64,000 nt of DNA from Escallonia rubra. Taxonomy: Eukaryota > Streptophyta > Magnoliopsida > Escalloniales > Escalloniaceae. This document shows, in pieces, positions 35,276-45,451 of the stretch. The position numbers were made by a program, and so were the translations under genes. The stretch covers positions 26,111 to 90,110 of the forward strand of contig JAVXUO010000670.1 of assembly GCA_033065855.1 (NCBI GenBank), read 5' to 3'. Position 1 is the stretch's first letter. Each line of letters begins with the position of its first letter. The notes beneath the pieces were generated by a model. That model was given only the letters and a program-made list of their open reading frames with translations. It searched no databases and was not told the DNA's origin.

Positions 35276-35699
35276 ACCAAGACATTACGAAAGTGATTAT
35301 GATTGTTTCGAAGTTGAAGAATGCAGCGTTAAGACTTTCTTTGAAAAGTTTGTATTTGAATTTATTGTGATGAGTGGGGATCTTTGAAGCATTTTCTATA
35401 AGACCATCTTACTTCCTTTCTGTGAAAATTTTCGTCCCTTGTGCTTTTTACCTCTTTTTTGTCACTTAAAATGCATATTATGTTGACCTTTAGAGATAAA
35501 TAAGGAGAAAAATTAACATGTTAGAGAAGAAATAGCCTCCCCTATTTACGCTATTTATGCTTTCAACTTCTTATTTGTCATTAAAAAGAGTATTAGCACA
35601 AATACCTTCTCTTACAACAAAGCATAATGTGAACCACGTGCCATACAGTGCTTTAGTGTGAAACCCGTCACTAAAAGTAATCTTTGGGATGAGATTGGA

Positions 35700-35713
35700 A
35701 TTGTCAGCTTTTG

Positions 35714-35761
<48 letters not shown>

Positions 35762-35864
35762 ATAGAAGGATATATTGTAAGTTCTCACCTCTAAAAACCT
35801 CACAAAAAGACATATTTTATAAACTGGATTTAGTAATTTCTTAGATATATATTGTCAGCTTTTG

Positions 35865-35916
<52 letters not shown>

Positions 35917-36008
35917 ATAGAAGGATATATTGTAAGTTCTCACCTCTAAAAACCTCACTAAAAGACATTTTATAAACTGGATTTAGTAATTTCTTAGATA
36001 TATCCTTC

Positions 36009-36010
<2 letters not shown>
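35700..36010. repeat. Two tandem copies of a 155-bp unit with CA/TA microsatellites
   Basis: Units beginning 'attgtcagcttttgttcaca' at about 35699 and 35851 each contain (CA)n(TA)n, 'atagaaggatatattgtaag' and 'ttctcacctctaaaaacctc'. A third copy of the second half lies at 45738-45830, on the other side of the MITE and the 9.4-kb MULE. Those elements therefore split a former three-copy array. Confidence 0.85.

Positions 36011-36050
<40 letters not shown>
36011..36050. repeat. (TA)n tract left of the MITE
   Basis: About 19 TA units directly next to the gggagc terminus at 36051. Confidence 0.95.
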
Positions 36051-36052
<2 letters not shown>

Positions 36053-36270
36053 GAGCCGATCCGTTGCCCGCGCTAGCAACTTAACCCAAATTGCTAGCGC
36101 GATCTGATCGTCCACGATCGAGAATGGACTGCCAGATCGCGCGCCACGCCCATTATTTTTTTCACCCGTCCGCTACATAATATAGCGGACGACGAAAAAC
36201 CGTCCACTACATAATGTAGCGGACGGCCAAACAGCGCTAGCAACTTGCTTGCGCTATCAACGGATCAGCT

Positions 36271-36273
<3 letters not shown>
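36051..36273. mobile_element. 223-bp MITE of the GTCCGC-dyad MULE family
   Basis: Ends are gggagccgatccgttg and caacggatcagctccc. The interior has 'gctagcgcgatctg', a hairpin on 'gtccacgatcga' and two dyads (about 36166-36190 and 36202-36222). It is closest to the right end of MULE 1. It has no coding capacity and is flanked on both sides by TA repeats. Confidence 0.88.

Positions 36274-36328
<55 letters not shown>
36274..36328. repeat. (TA)n tract between the MITE and the 9.4-kb MULE
   Basis: TA repeat with one TGTATA interruption; it is the only sequence between the two elements. Confidence 0.95.
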
Positions 36329-36585
36329 GGGAGCTGATCCCTTGACAGCGTAGGCAAAATAGGATATCTTGCCAGCGCGATCTGGCCGTCCATCCCTTCG
36401 GGATGGACGGTCCAGATCACTTTTTTTTGCGGCGCTGTCAGTCGTCCGCTACACTGTGTAGCGGACGACTCTTTTTACCATCTTGCCCTCGCTCACCCGT
36501 CCGCTAGACTGTCTAGCGGACGACATTCTTGGGCCCACATCCTCCGACAAAAAGTAGTCCGCTACACTGTCCAGCGGACGACTGT
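36329..36585 (+). repeat. Left TIR of the 9.4-kb MULE
   Basis: Contains the hairpin ccatcccttcgggatgg and three dyads at about 36443, 36498 and 36557. A fourth lies just inside at about 36654. Successive dyads have inner arms TACAC/GTGTA and TAGAC/GTCTA, both perfectly symmetric. Confidence 0.92.
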
Positions 36586-37262
36586 CACAACTGCACAATT
36601 CTGACACAATTATGACTTGTCTGACACAAGTGTGACTTGATGTCGGCAATTCTGTCCGCTACACAGTCTAGCGGACAGTATTGCCCATCCCCACTACTCA
36701 ATTTTCTTTCAGCACAATTTTCTTCTACTCAATTCTTTCAGCACAATTTTCTTCTCCTTCGGACTCGCTTCCATTTTCAGCTGCCTTCAAGCCTACTCAA
36801 TTTTCTTTGAGCACAATTTTCTTCTCCTTCGGACTCGCTTCCATTTTCAGCTGCCTTCAAGCTTCGAGTAACACTTGCTTCAAGCTTCGCTCAAGCAAGG
36901 TAAGTTTGCTTCAAGTTTTCTTGATGTTCTAGAAATTTGTCACTGTATTCATCAATTTGTGATTTTATACTCTAGATTTTTTGTGATGTTCTAGACATGA
37001 TGTTCATCATAAAGGTATAATTTGTTAACTTTATATTTAATTCATTATAGTTTAATTCGATTTTTTGGCATGATGAATTCGTCTATTTATCTTACTAATT
37101 TAAATTTGTTATGTTCAATAAATTAATAATTGTTAATTTGGAGACACTTTTGAGATTATGCATACCGTATGTTTGTCATCCTAATTTTTAGGTAATATTT
37201 TCAGTTAGAAATGCCATTTGATTGTTAAGCGTAGTCTATTTCTACACAGCTCTTGTTTCACA
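36586..37262 (+). promoter_or_regulatory. Leader and probable 5'-UTR intron of the MULE transposase
   Basis: A 66-70-base segment ('gcacaattttcttctccttc ... cagctgccttcaagc') is tandemly duplicated at about 36725-36863. A good splice donor (caag|gtaagttt at 36900) and acceptor (attttcag ending 37204) bracket an AT-rich stretch, suggesting an intron in the leader. The first ATG of the long frame is 37263. Confidence 0.55.
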
Positions 37263-39560
37263 ATGTCTGATTTCGTGTCGAGCTCCAACGTCCCCGTAGA
37301 TGCTAGTGATCCGTATCTAGGACGAACATTTGCTACGTTGGAAGAAGCTGAAGAATGTTTTCGAGCGTATTCATTGAGGGTTGGTTTTGGCATTAGAATA
37401 AAGACTTCAAGAACGAGCACCATAACGAGAAAGATATGCTCTCGCTTATACGAGTGCCATAGGAGCAGAAACCCAGTGCAAAATGAGACACGCGTAGGCA
37501 ATGATGACAGTGATGACGAAATAGGATATCCGCGTAGAAGACGGGACTGCTTTGAGCGCACAAATTGCCAGGTCAAGATGTTCGTAAGCTACAAACCCAA
37601 ACAAGACCATTGGCTTATTACCAGCCTGGAACTGGCACACAATCACCCGTTAGTAACCCCTTCTAAGGTGAGTGAGATGCATCAACACAAGAAGATGGGT
37701 AAGGTCGCAAGGAGCCTGATTCAGACAATGAGCAATGCGCGACTAGGACCTACCGACATGATTAATGTTCTTGCTGAACAGGCTGGGGGAATTCAAAATT
37801 TGACCTTTAACACGACAGACGTTCGTAACGCGGTCCGAACCCATAGACGAGCCGCGTATGACCTCAATGATGCTCAAGCCACAATGAGCCTATTGAAACG
37901 GATGCAGATGGAGGACCCGCAGTTGACCTTCGATTATAAACTTGACGACGAGCATCGAGTTAGCACAATTTTTTGGGTCGACGGTCGTTCGAGGCTTGCT
38001 TATAAGCATTTTGGGGATGTCGTGACGTTCGACACCACATACCGTACCAACAAGTACTCGATGCCGTTCGCCCCTTTCACGGGGGTCAATCATCATTATC
38101 ACTCCATCCTGTTCGGGTTCGCCTTGTTAAGGGACGAGACCGAGAGTTCTTTTGAATGGTTGTTTAGGACGTGGCTGGAAGCAATGAACTTCAAAGCACC
38201 CAAAGTGATCATCACCGATCAAGATTTGGCAATGAAGAAGGCTATTGCGACCGTCTTCCCAGACACTCGGCACAACTTGTGCACCTGGCACATAAGCAAC
38301 AAATACCCGGAACGGCTGCATCACGTGTACGCAAAGTATGAAGACTTTAAACAGGATTTTGACAAGTGCGTCCTCAAGTCGTTAACGATTGAGGAATTCG
38401 AGGAGAGGTGGGAAAAGCTTGTTCGGGATTACTCATTGCAAGACAACGAGTGGCTCCAGCACTTGTACGAGCGCAAAGAGCAATGGATTGGCGTTTACAC
38501 GAGGAGGTATTTTTCAGCGGGCATGAAAACGACGGGCAGGAGTGAATCCATGAATGCCACGTTCGATAGTTATGTGGGTACAGCTACCAATTTGAAGACT
38601 TTCGTTGCATCCGCACAAAAAGCGGTAGCTTCGTTGTTCGTAAAAGAAAGGGCTGCCGACTTTGCAACAACGTACAAACAAAGGAGAACGTTGCTCGAGA
38701 CCCCGCTGGAGATGAACGGTGCCAAAGTCTATACGAAGGAGATCTTCTTGCTATACCAAGTAGAGCTGCGAAAATCCGGACGATACAGTATAAACAAGGT
38801 GGCAGAAATGTCTACGCGTGAGTACAAGGTTTATTCGCTCGTGAATGACCTCGTCCCTGAGAAGCTGCGCAGAATGTATACGGTGAGCCACGACACATTG
38901 ACGGACTCGGTGACATGTGTTTGCAAGAAGTTTGAGTTCCATGGCATCCTGTGTAGACACGTTCTGCGGTTTTTCACCCAGAAGAATATCAGGACAATCC
39001 CCGATAAATACGTCTTGCCACGGTGGACAAAAGGTGCAAACAGGTTGCACGGTACCATTTCCTTTCCGGAGCACCCGTATACTGACTTTGAAGAATCAGA
39101 GACGTTGCGGTATAATCATCTGGTGACGATGTTCACCCGTTTGTCCGTAAAGGGTGCTGCTACAATGGTCGGTTATAAACATCTCCTCGAGGTAGCTCAG
39201 CAACAAGAGCCCATCGTCGACCAGTTGGAAGCAGCTTCAGTCACCAATGCGATTGACACCGAGCCTACGACGGGGGTATCAGAAGATGACGAGCCGGAGG
39301 AGGAAGACGACAATGATATCCGTTTGTTGGATCCAATTATATCGCAAACGAAAGGCCGCAAGAGATCTACGCGGATGAAAAGCTCTATTGAAACGGCAAC
39401 TCAACCTAAAAAGCTGCGAAGGTGTGCATTGTGCAACAAAATGACCGACCACGACAAGCGGAACCATTACAAGGCACTGGGGATAAGTTCAGGGGGTTTG
39501 CAAGACGGGGAAGAAGGTGACGCCGAAGATGAGGACGAACAAGCTGCAGTGGACCTTTAA
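37263..39560 (+). CDS. MULE transposase, FAR1/FHY3 type (765 aa)
   Basis: Start chosen at MSDFVSSSNV; the frame is open further upstream but without ATG. Domains: a FAR1-type DNA-binding region (about 25-140) with FATLEEAEECFRAYSLRVGF, Cys at ECHRSR and TNCQVKM, and His at ELAHNHPL (WRKY-GCM1-like CCHH finger). The MULE DDE domain (about 225-430) has DVVTFDTTYRTNKYSMPFAP (first Asp), KVIITDQDLAMKKAI (second Asp), CTWH (the C-x2-H motif) and a candidate catalytic Glu in GRSESMNATFD. The SWIM zinc finger (about 555-590) is CVCKKFEFHGILCRH. The acidic C-terminus ends near a CALC...H...H cluster. A domesticated FAR1-related host gene would look similar, but this gene lies within matched TIRs of a young MULE, so it is most likely the active transposase of this element and of the dyad-bearing derivatives nearby. 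Confidence 0.92.
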   Translation: MSDFVSSSNVPVDASDPYLGRTFATLEEAEECFRAYSLRVGFGIRIKTSRTSTITRKICSRLYECHRSRNPVQNETRVGNDDSDDEIGYPRRRRDCFERTNCQVKMFVSYKPKQDHWLITSLELAHNHPLVTPSKVSEMHQHKKMGKVARSLIQTMSNARLGPTDMINVLAEQAGGIQNLTFNTTDVRNAVRTHRRAAYDLNDAQATMSLLKRMQMEDPQLTFDYKLDDEHRVSTIFWVDGRSRLAYKHFGDVVTFDTTYRTNKYSMPFAPFTGVNHHYHSILFGFALLRDETESSFEWLFRTWLEAMNFKAPKVIITDQDLAMKKAIATVFPDTRHNLCTWHISNKYPERLHHVYAKYEDFKQDFDKCVLKSLTIEEFEERWEKLVRDYSLQDNEWLQHLYERKEQWIGVYTRRYFSAGMKTTGRSESMNATFDSYVGTATNLKTFVASAQKAVASLFVKERAADFATTYKQRRTLLETPLEMNGAKVYTKEIFLLYQVELRKSGRYSINKVAEMSTREYKVYSLVNDLVPEKLRRMYTVSHDTLTDSVTCVCKKFEFHGILCRHVLRFFTQKNIRTIPDKYVLPRWTKGANRLHGTISFPEHPYTDFEESETLRYNHLVTMFTRLSVKGAATMVGYKHLLEVAQQQEPIVDQLEAASVTNAIDTEPTTGVSEDDEPEEEDDNDIRLLDPIISQTKGRKRSTRMKSSIETATQPKKLRRCALCNKMTDHDKRNHYKALGISSGGLQDGEEGDAEDEDEQAAVDL

Positions 39561-39710
39561 TTTTTTGTACAACTTTATGACATTTGTAATAATTTTCGGA
39601 GGGATAATTTTTCGACCGGGTACTGGAATTTTTTTAAAATGGACCTATGAGAGGCCATCGAATCAAATCTAAAGTCTTTATTTCAAGTTTTTTTTTTTTT
39701 TTTGTAAGTC
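39561..39710 (+). other. 3' flank of transposase gene
   Basis: AT-rich, with a T-run at about 39690-39705. No separate feature is seen. Confidence 0.4.
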
Positions 39711-39950
39711 TCGTCCGCTATACAATGTAGCGGACGTCATCGACTTTTGGTCTTTTACGTCCGCTATATTGTATAGCGGAGAGGTGGCATCGAAGTAAAA
39801 AACTTTTGGTCTTTTTACGTCCGCTATACAATGTAGCGGACGTCAGAGCAGGCAAACTTTTGGTCTTCTTTAATGTCCGCGATACAATGTAGCGGACGTA
39901 AAACTTTTGGTCTTTTACGTCCGCTATACAATGTAGCGGATAAGTCTATA
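39711..39950. repeat. First internal dyad cluster (five copies)
   Basis: Five copies of GTCCGC(T/G)ATACAATGTAG-type dyads (about 39713, 39759, 39818, 39873, 39919) are separated by 'cttttggtcttttac' linkers, between the transposase stop and the B3 gene. Confidence 0.9.
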
Positions 39951-40118
39951 TGATATATATTAATCATATCGGGCAATCGGCTGTTATCAGTCCAATCTGG
40001 AGGGCACTCTCTCTGTCTGGAACATCTAGCCCAGGCCACTACTCCATCTCCGGCGACCCACATCTCCGGTGACCCACAACTCCGGCGATAAACCGTCCCC
40101 CCCTCAACGCCGACCTCG

Positions 40119-40582
40119 ATGGCTTCTGGATCGGAGACCACCTACGATTTTATTGGCAACTTGCACCTGGCAGGCAAACACTTTTTCAAAGTCATGATGC
40201 CGGGGTTTGAGAATGAACTTGTATGCCATCCCTCTATCTCTGTATTTTCGTGTGTTAAATCTTTTGGTTAAAAACTAACCTATTTTTTGTGTATTGTGTT
40301 TGTTAGGACATACCGGAAGCCTTCACCAATCAATTTACAACAATTCATGACAGTGCAAGATTATATAGCCGCAAGGGGGCATGGCAGGTTGAAATCAAGC
40401 TGAAGCTCGGCCGACCCCAAAAAAAGCAATTCGCAGAGGGTTGGAACGTCTTCGTGCGCCAGCATGGCCTCGAACTCGGGGACTTTGTAGTGTTTGAACA
40501 CCTTGGGTGGTGGGATTTTCAAGTTGTAATCTTTGATCGGAGCACTTGTGAAAAAATTTCTTTCCCCCAATGTGAACCCTAA
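40119..40582 (+). CDS. Small single-B3-domain protein encoded in the MULE (125 aa)
   Basis: Two exons, 40119-40220 and 40307-40582 (donor ctt|gtatgc, acceptor gttag|gac, phase 0), give MASGSETTYDFIGNLHLAGK...FPQCEP. Recognisable B3 (REM-like) landmarks in order: HFFKVMMPGFENEL, DIPEAFTNQF, a positively charged strand KGAWQVEIKLKLGRPQKKQ, FAEGWNVFVRQHGLELGDFV, VFEHLGWWDFQVVIFDRSTC. The whole protein is one B3 fold with no other domain. B3 domains bind DNA in plants as transcription or chromatin regulators. Dyad arrays stand on both sides of the gene (39711-39950 and 40718-41640). I infer the protein may recognise the element's own dyads, but target sequence cannot be read from the protein. It could also be a captured host REM gene. 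Confidence 0.8.
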
Positions 40583-40717
40583 TTTATTGTTAATAAAATA
40601 ATTTGTGTTCTTGTTGATTGTGTTTCGAAATTTTTCCTCGCTTAATTGTGTCGTTTGAGATTCCCTCGATATATTGAGATCGTTGATAGTGAATCGTAGG
40701 TTAATTGCAGAAACTGA

Positions 40718-41640
40718 TTTTACGTCCGCGATACAATGTAGCGGACGGCGCAGCAGAAACTCCACCCATCCACACTTAGAAAATTTTGGTCTTCATTTTA
40801 CGTCCGCGATACAATGTAGCGGACGGCGCAGCACACTTAGAAAAATTTGATAGTCATTTTACGTCCGCGAGAAGATGTAGCGGACGGCACAGCACACTTA
40901 GAGAAATTTGGTCTTCATTTTACGTCCGCGATACAATTTAGCGGACGGCGCAGCAGGAACTCCACCCCCACACTTAGAAAATTTTGGTCTTCATTTTACG
41001 TCCGCGATACAATGTAGCGGACGGCGCAGCAGAAACTCCACCCATCCACACTTAGAAAATTTTGGTCTTCATTTTACGTCCGCGATACAATGTAGCGGAC
41101 GGCGCAGCAGAAACTCCACCCCCACACTTAGAAAAATTTGGTCTTCATTTTACGTCCGCGATACAATGTAGCGGACGGCGCAGCAGAAACTCCACCCATC
41201 CACACTTAGAAAAAATTGGTCTTTATTTCACGTCCGCGATACCATGTAGCGGACGGCGCAGCAGAAACTCCCCCATCCACACTTAGAAAATTTTGGTCTT
41301 TATTTCACGTCCGCGATACCATGTAGCGGACGGCGCAGCAGAAACTCCACCCATCCACACTTAGAAAAATTTGGTCCTCATTTAACGTCCGCGATACAAT
41401 GTAGCGGACGGCGCAGCAGAAACTCCCCCATCCACACTTAGAAAATTTTGGTCTTTATTTTACGTCCGCGATACAATGTAGCGGACGGCGCAGCAGAAAC
41501 TCCACCCCCACACTTAGAGAAATTTGGTCTTCATTTTACGTCCGCGATACAATGTAGCGGACGGCGCAGCAGAAACTCCACCCATCAACACTTAGAAAAA
41601 TGAAATCTACCTACATTTGTCCGCTACATTGTATAGCGGA
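40718..41640. repeat. Tandem array of about 12 units of 60-78 bp, each carrying one dyad
   Basis: Each unit has cgtccgcgatacaatgtag then cggacggcgcagc, followed by 'agaaactccacccatcc' and 'acacttagaaaattttggtc'. Starts are near 40722, 40800, 40861, 40921, 40998, 41076, 41152, 41230, 41308, 41386, 41462 and 41538. A thirteenth, diverged dyad (tgtccgctacattgtatagc) is at about 41618. Two units are shortened to about 60 bases by loss of the 'aactccaccc' segment. The array separates the 3' ends of the convergent B3 and PMD-Ulp1 genes. Confidence 0.93.
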
Positions 41641-41806
41641 CGGCACAGCTGTGTATCCTAAACTTCACTACTTAGAAAATTTTGCACCATTTCGTTTTCC
41701 ACATTTCAATCATTCCCAATGAGGCCAAAAAACCAACAACGTTCATCAATCAATCAGTAATCGAATGGCGTACGGTTTATGTAAAAAATACTGTTATGAT
41801 ACAATT

Positions 41807-44800
41807 TCAACTGGGGTCCGCATGTTGGGGCGGATTCTCGGCATAAGCCGGATTTTCTATAAACCTAACCGCTCTAGGCCGGCCTTTCATAATTTGCCAA
41901 GCTATTCTATATCTATAGGCTTCAACTTCTGCTTGGCTCCAGACGGCCGCCTTGAGGCTCTCAGAGCGACAAATGAAATCCATTTACATGCAAAGGAAAA
42001 CGCCGCAGTCCGAAGTGTTACGTTGCTTGGGCCTCCTCTTCTTCAATCGCCTATTGAGATTTGGCCGCGCCGGTACGGGGACATTACGGACACGATTGAC
42101 CATTGCACACAAAATATTCTGCGAGAAACAGAAAATGGCGTAAGACACGAGTTAAAATTTATGGCAAGATAGAATCAGAGCATTATACAGCGATCGTAAT
42201 ATTACCAATGAGTCCAACTGGGCTCTGTACATGTGCAGCACAGGCATATGATGAGTATCGTCGTGGAGACTGTCGATCACCGATACGACTTTACTTGTTG
42301 GGGAGTAGCAAACCAAGTACCAGTGGCTTTGCCCTAGAAATGGGATTAGAAAGACATCGGCAACACTTGCGCTCACCGGACTATCCCTATTAAGATACGC
42401 TCGTAGGTTAACGGACGGTCTCCACTGGGCCAACTTTTTCTTCCCCCTATTTTCGACCCACTCCTGCCATTCAGACACTAGGATGCCATGAAAAAAGGCA
42501 TCGAACAAAAAAACGGCCGGATAGGTCGGCTGCTGCCGACACCTTTCCTTCAGAATCTCCACGTAGGTGGAGACGACACCGTTGTCTAACCAACTCCCCG
42601 GAGCCAGGGAGGCCAGTTCTCCCCACGAGCAACTGTAATCCATGCCCTCCGGATGATCCACACTATACAACGCTTGGTCATGCGGGTAGCCGCTAAAATA
42701 ACGCTCTCTGATTATCTGGCATTTATGCGGCTTTAGGGGCTTCAACGGATGCCCTTTGCGATATTGCCCTTGGGGGTCGACCGGGGGGTATTGCACTCCT
42801 TCGGGGGGGTCGACGGGGGGATATTGCACTCCTTCGGGGGGGTCGACGGGGGGGTATTGCCCGCCTTCGGCATTAGATGGTCCTGCCCACGTGACAATGG
42901 GCAGACTGATATTTCCGCAACCCCAGTCTTGCGTGACTTGACTCTGAGAGAGGGGTTGGGGTTCCGAATCCAATAGTAAAGAGAAGGAGGGCGCACTGTA
43001 ATCTTCCCACGGCGCTTGAGCCTGGCCCATGGTGCTTGGCGGTCCCCAATCACCACCCATCTCCGGTACAGAGGGAAAACCATATCCCTGGCTCACTCCC
43101 GAAGTCTGTCCCGAGGGATCGGTGCATCCCTCGGGAACAAACGGCCGCTGCCACCCCGGATAACCCATTCCCGGGTTTGGCTGTCCCGATGCTTGCCGCA
43201 AAAAATTCCCGCAGCCAAGCGCCAACGCTTCAGCCTGTTGGCGAAGCTCCTCGCCCATGGCATCCACCAAATCCTTCCGCTCGCTCAACTTCTGGAAGAA
43301 GGCGAACGAGGCATTAACCTACATCCAGAGAGATAATAAATAAGTAACTTCGTACACACTTAGAATGATCAAGTTCAATTAGAAGCACTGGTTGGGCAAC
43401 TTACCAGATTGTATGCCATGTGCTCATCGATCTGACCCCTAGGGTGGTACTTCTCCCCGCGTTCAAACCTTACTGGAGCTACTCTCCTCCGGGTGATGCG
43501 GTAGTACCACTCATTGTACTGTTCGATGCTGATGACGGGTTCAGGCTCCGACACAATGGCCACCAGCGTGTCCTGCCAGGAATTCCAGACCTCAATTTCA
43601 CGCGCGCACAACTCGTGCGCATTCGCCCTGCCAAACAGTCCGACACCCGGTGGGTTCCTGTTAAGCCTCATATCTGGCGCGCCGGCTGGCAACCCCTGCA
43701 GGCAGTCAAAATGGCGCATAGCGCGATCTGGCAGCTGCCACTCTGCGACCTCGAAGTGGATCAGGGGTGTGCGTTGCAACCCGGAGAGCGTGAAGACGAA
43801 CGACTCTCCCACCCGTCGCGCCAAACGTTTGTACGGTGCCCATCGCATCTGGCCAGGAGATAACGAGTCGAGCTCCCCCCGATAGTATGAAATGTTGTGA
43901 TGGGGATCGTCTCTCCTCTCGTAGTGGGTTTCCTTCCGGCTGTACTCCCAGGCGCACAACCGAGGCCACACATTATCTGTTCCGTCCCTACGCCTGGGTG
44001 CGCCGGTAGCAAGGTGTTCATAAGACCACACCTGAGAGCAAAGACATTAAAAAAAGTATCGTCAACATTTATTGTCCATTCAACAAAAAAAAAAACAACA
44101 AAGAGCACGTAATGAAGAATTGTATGATATACCTGCAATAGCGAGAGACATGCACATATCGCTTTGGAGTCGGGCCTCGTTGCCTTGTGCAATGCTCGGT
44201 ACAGGTATGCAAGAGTTGCTGCACCCCAGGCATAATCCCCAACCTCAGCCAGGTTACGCAAAAACGGTAAATATTTGACGCTGACCGTGTTCTTCGACGT
44301 CGTTGGGAATAATATTGCCCCCATCACCCACCAGAGGAAGGCTTGTGTGTACAGCACAAGGTCATGGCCCGTATAGTTTTCTGGCAAAACCCCGTAGGTA
44401 TCTACCAACCACTTCAACTTGATACCACCACTGCTAAATCCATCCTGGGGTATCGAAGTAAAGAAGTCCCTAGCGGTCCTCTTATTCGTTGCTTCGGACG
44501 GATGAGCTATTACCGGCCGCCCCGTCACCGGTAACCCTAAGATGAACCCTACATCTTCTAGGGTAATTGTCATCTCTCCGATAGGGAAGTGAAACGTATT
44601 CGTTTCACTTCTCCACCTTTCAACAAGGGCACCTATTAAGTGCCGGTCAAGTTGTTGAAAGATCTGCCCATGCGTGAAAATCCCAAACCCAATCCCACGC
44701 AGTAATCTTTTCTGGGTTCTGTTCAATTTCCAGGCGTTGAAATTATCGCTTACTTCTACCGTGTTGACAAGTGCTCTTTCCTACGAATTAATAAATATTA

Positions 44801-44970
44801 TTTAAGCAAAATAAACGATATACAACGTTCGCAACTGAAATACGTAAGCAAAATAAACGATATAAACGATAAAATAAGTATCTTACTCCACCATCCCATA
44901 TGAGCGTACTGATATGGGATGCTTGGTCGTATAATACGGACGAATCTTCTGGTCCAGGGTTGAAATCCAT
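41807..44970 (-). CDS. Plant mobile domain fused to Ulp1-type cysteine protease
   Basis: Five exons on the minus strand: 44970-44887, 44780-44133, 44031-43405, 43318-42206 and 42118-41807, all GT-AG and phase 0. Exon 1 reads MDFNPGPEDSSVLYDQ...LIWDGG, the usual start of PMD proteins. Exons 2-3 form the plant mobile domain (PF10536): FHFPIGEMTITLEDVGFILG, LPVTGRPV, LYRALHKATRPDSK. Exon 4 has a Pro/Gly-rich linker with three YPPVDPPEGVQ repeats, then a C48/Ulp1 protease domain: PGSWLDNGVV, SHWYLVCYS (His), SVIDSLHDD (Asp). Exon 5 supplies TSDCGVFLC (catalytic Cys codon 42005-42007). Two codons past LC an in-frame TAA (41984-41986) occurs, yet similarity continues (MDFICRSESLKAAVWSQAEV) to a TGA at 41807. 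The C-terminal 58 residues are therefore lost, giving 868 instead of 927 aa. PMD proteins act in silencing of transposons; Ulp1 proteases remove SUMO. The role here is inferred only. Confidence 0.88.
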
Positions 44971-45451
44971 TTTTTGCAACTGAAATAATGGAAAGAGGGC
45001 AAGGTTGGAAGCGTAAACATTCCCAAACATACAACGCTAGCATATTCAGCGCTAGCATGTGATTAGATAATACGCAATACACATATATAATATATATGTA
45101 TATACATTGACAAACGCTAGCATAGTGCCGATCTACTTGCCAACGCCGCAAGATGAACTCTAGATTATGAACAAAGAAAGGATTAGTTTGTGAACTTACG
45201 TGATTGATGAGACGATTAAAGGATTTCTTGCAAAGAAATTGCGCCGATCTACTCGCCAACGCCGCTGGTTTGATCGTGAGAAGAAGGAATAGTTTGATTG
45301 TGAGAAGAAGGAATGAATAGAAGTTTAGAAGGTGACGAATACTTGCCAACGTCCGCTACACTGTGTTGCGGACGCTGGGATAACGACAAAGTAACAGTCG
45401 TGCATCGACAGATGTGACAACTGTCAGGGGGAAGTGGCTGGTTTGACGGAA
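44971..45451. other. Upstream region of the PMD-Ulp1 gene
   Basis: Contains no further ORF I recognise. A dyad-like site (tccgctacactgtgttgcgg) is at about 45353. It presumably holds the promoter of the minus-strand gene. Confidence 0.45.

Noticed and set aside
37218-37262. Extension of the transposase frame upstream of 37263
   Set aside because: It would need a TTG start; the first ATG is 37263, and a splice acceptor lies at about 37204, so these codons are leader.
37263-39560. Interpretation as a domesticated FAR1/FHY3 host gene
   Set aside because: The gene lies within nearly identical TIRs, next to other element genes and motifs; a transposon gene is the simpler reading.
40718-41640. 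Regular repeat array that might suggest CRISPR
   Set aside because: Linkers are themselves repeated, units are tandem copies of about 77 bp, and the context is a plant transposon. No cas genes are present.
41765-42172. Plus-strand open frame of 135 codons inside the 9.4-kb MULE
   Set aside because: It is antisense to the last exon of the PMD-Ulp1 gene, whose family motifs (SDCGVFLC, MDFICRSESLK) are read on the minus strand.
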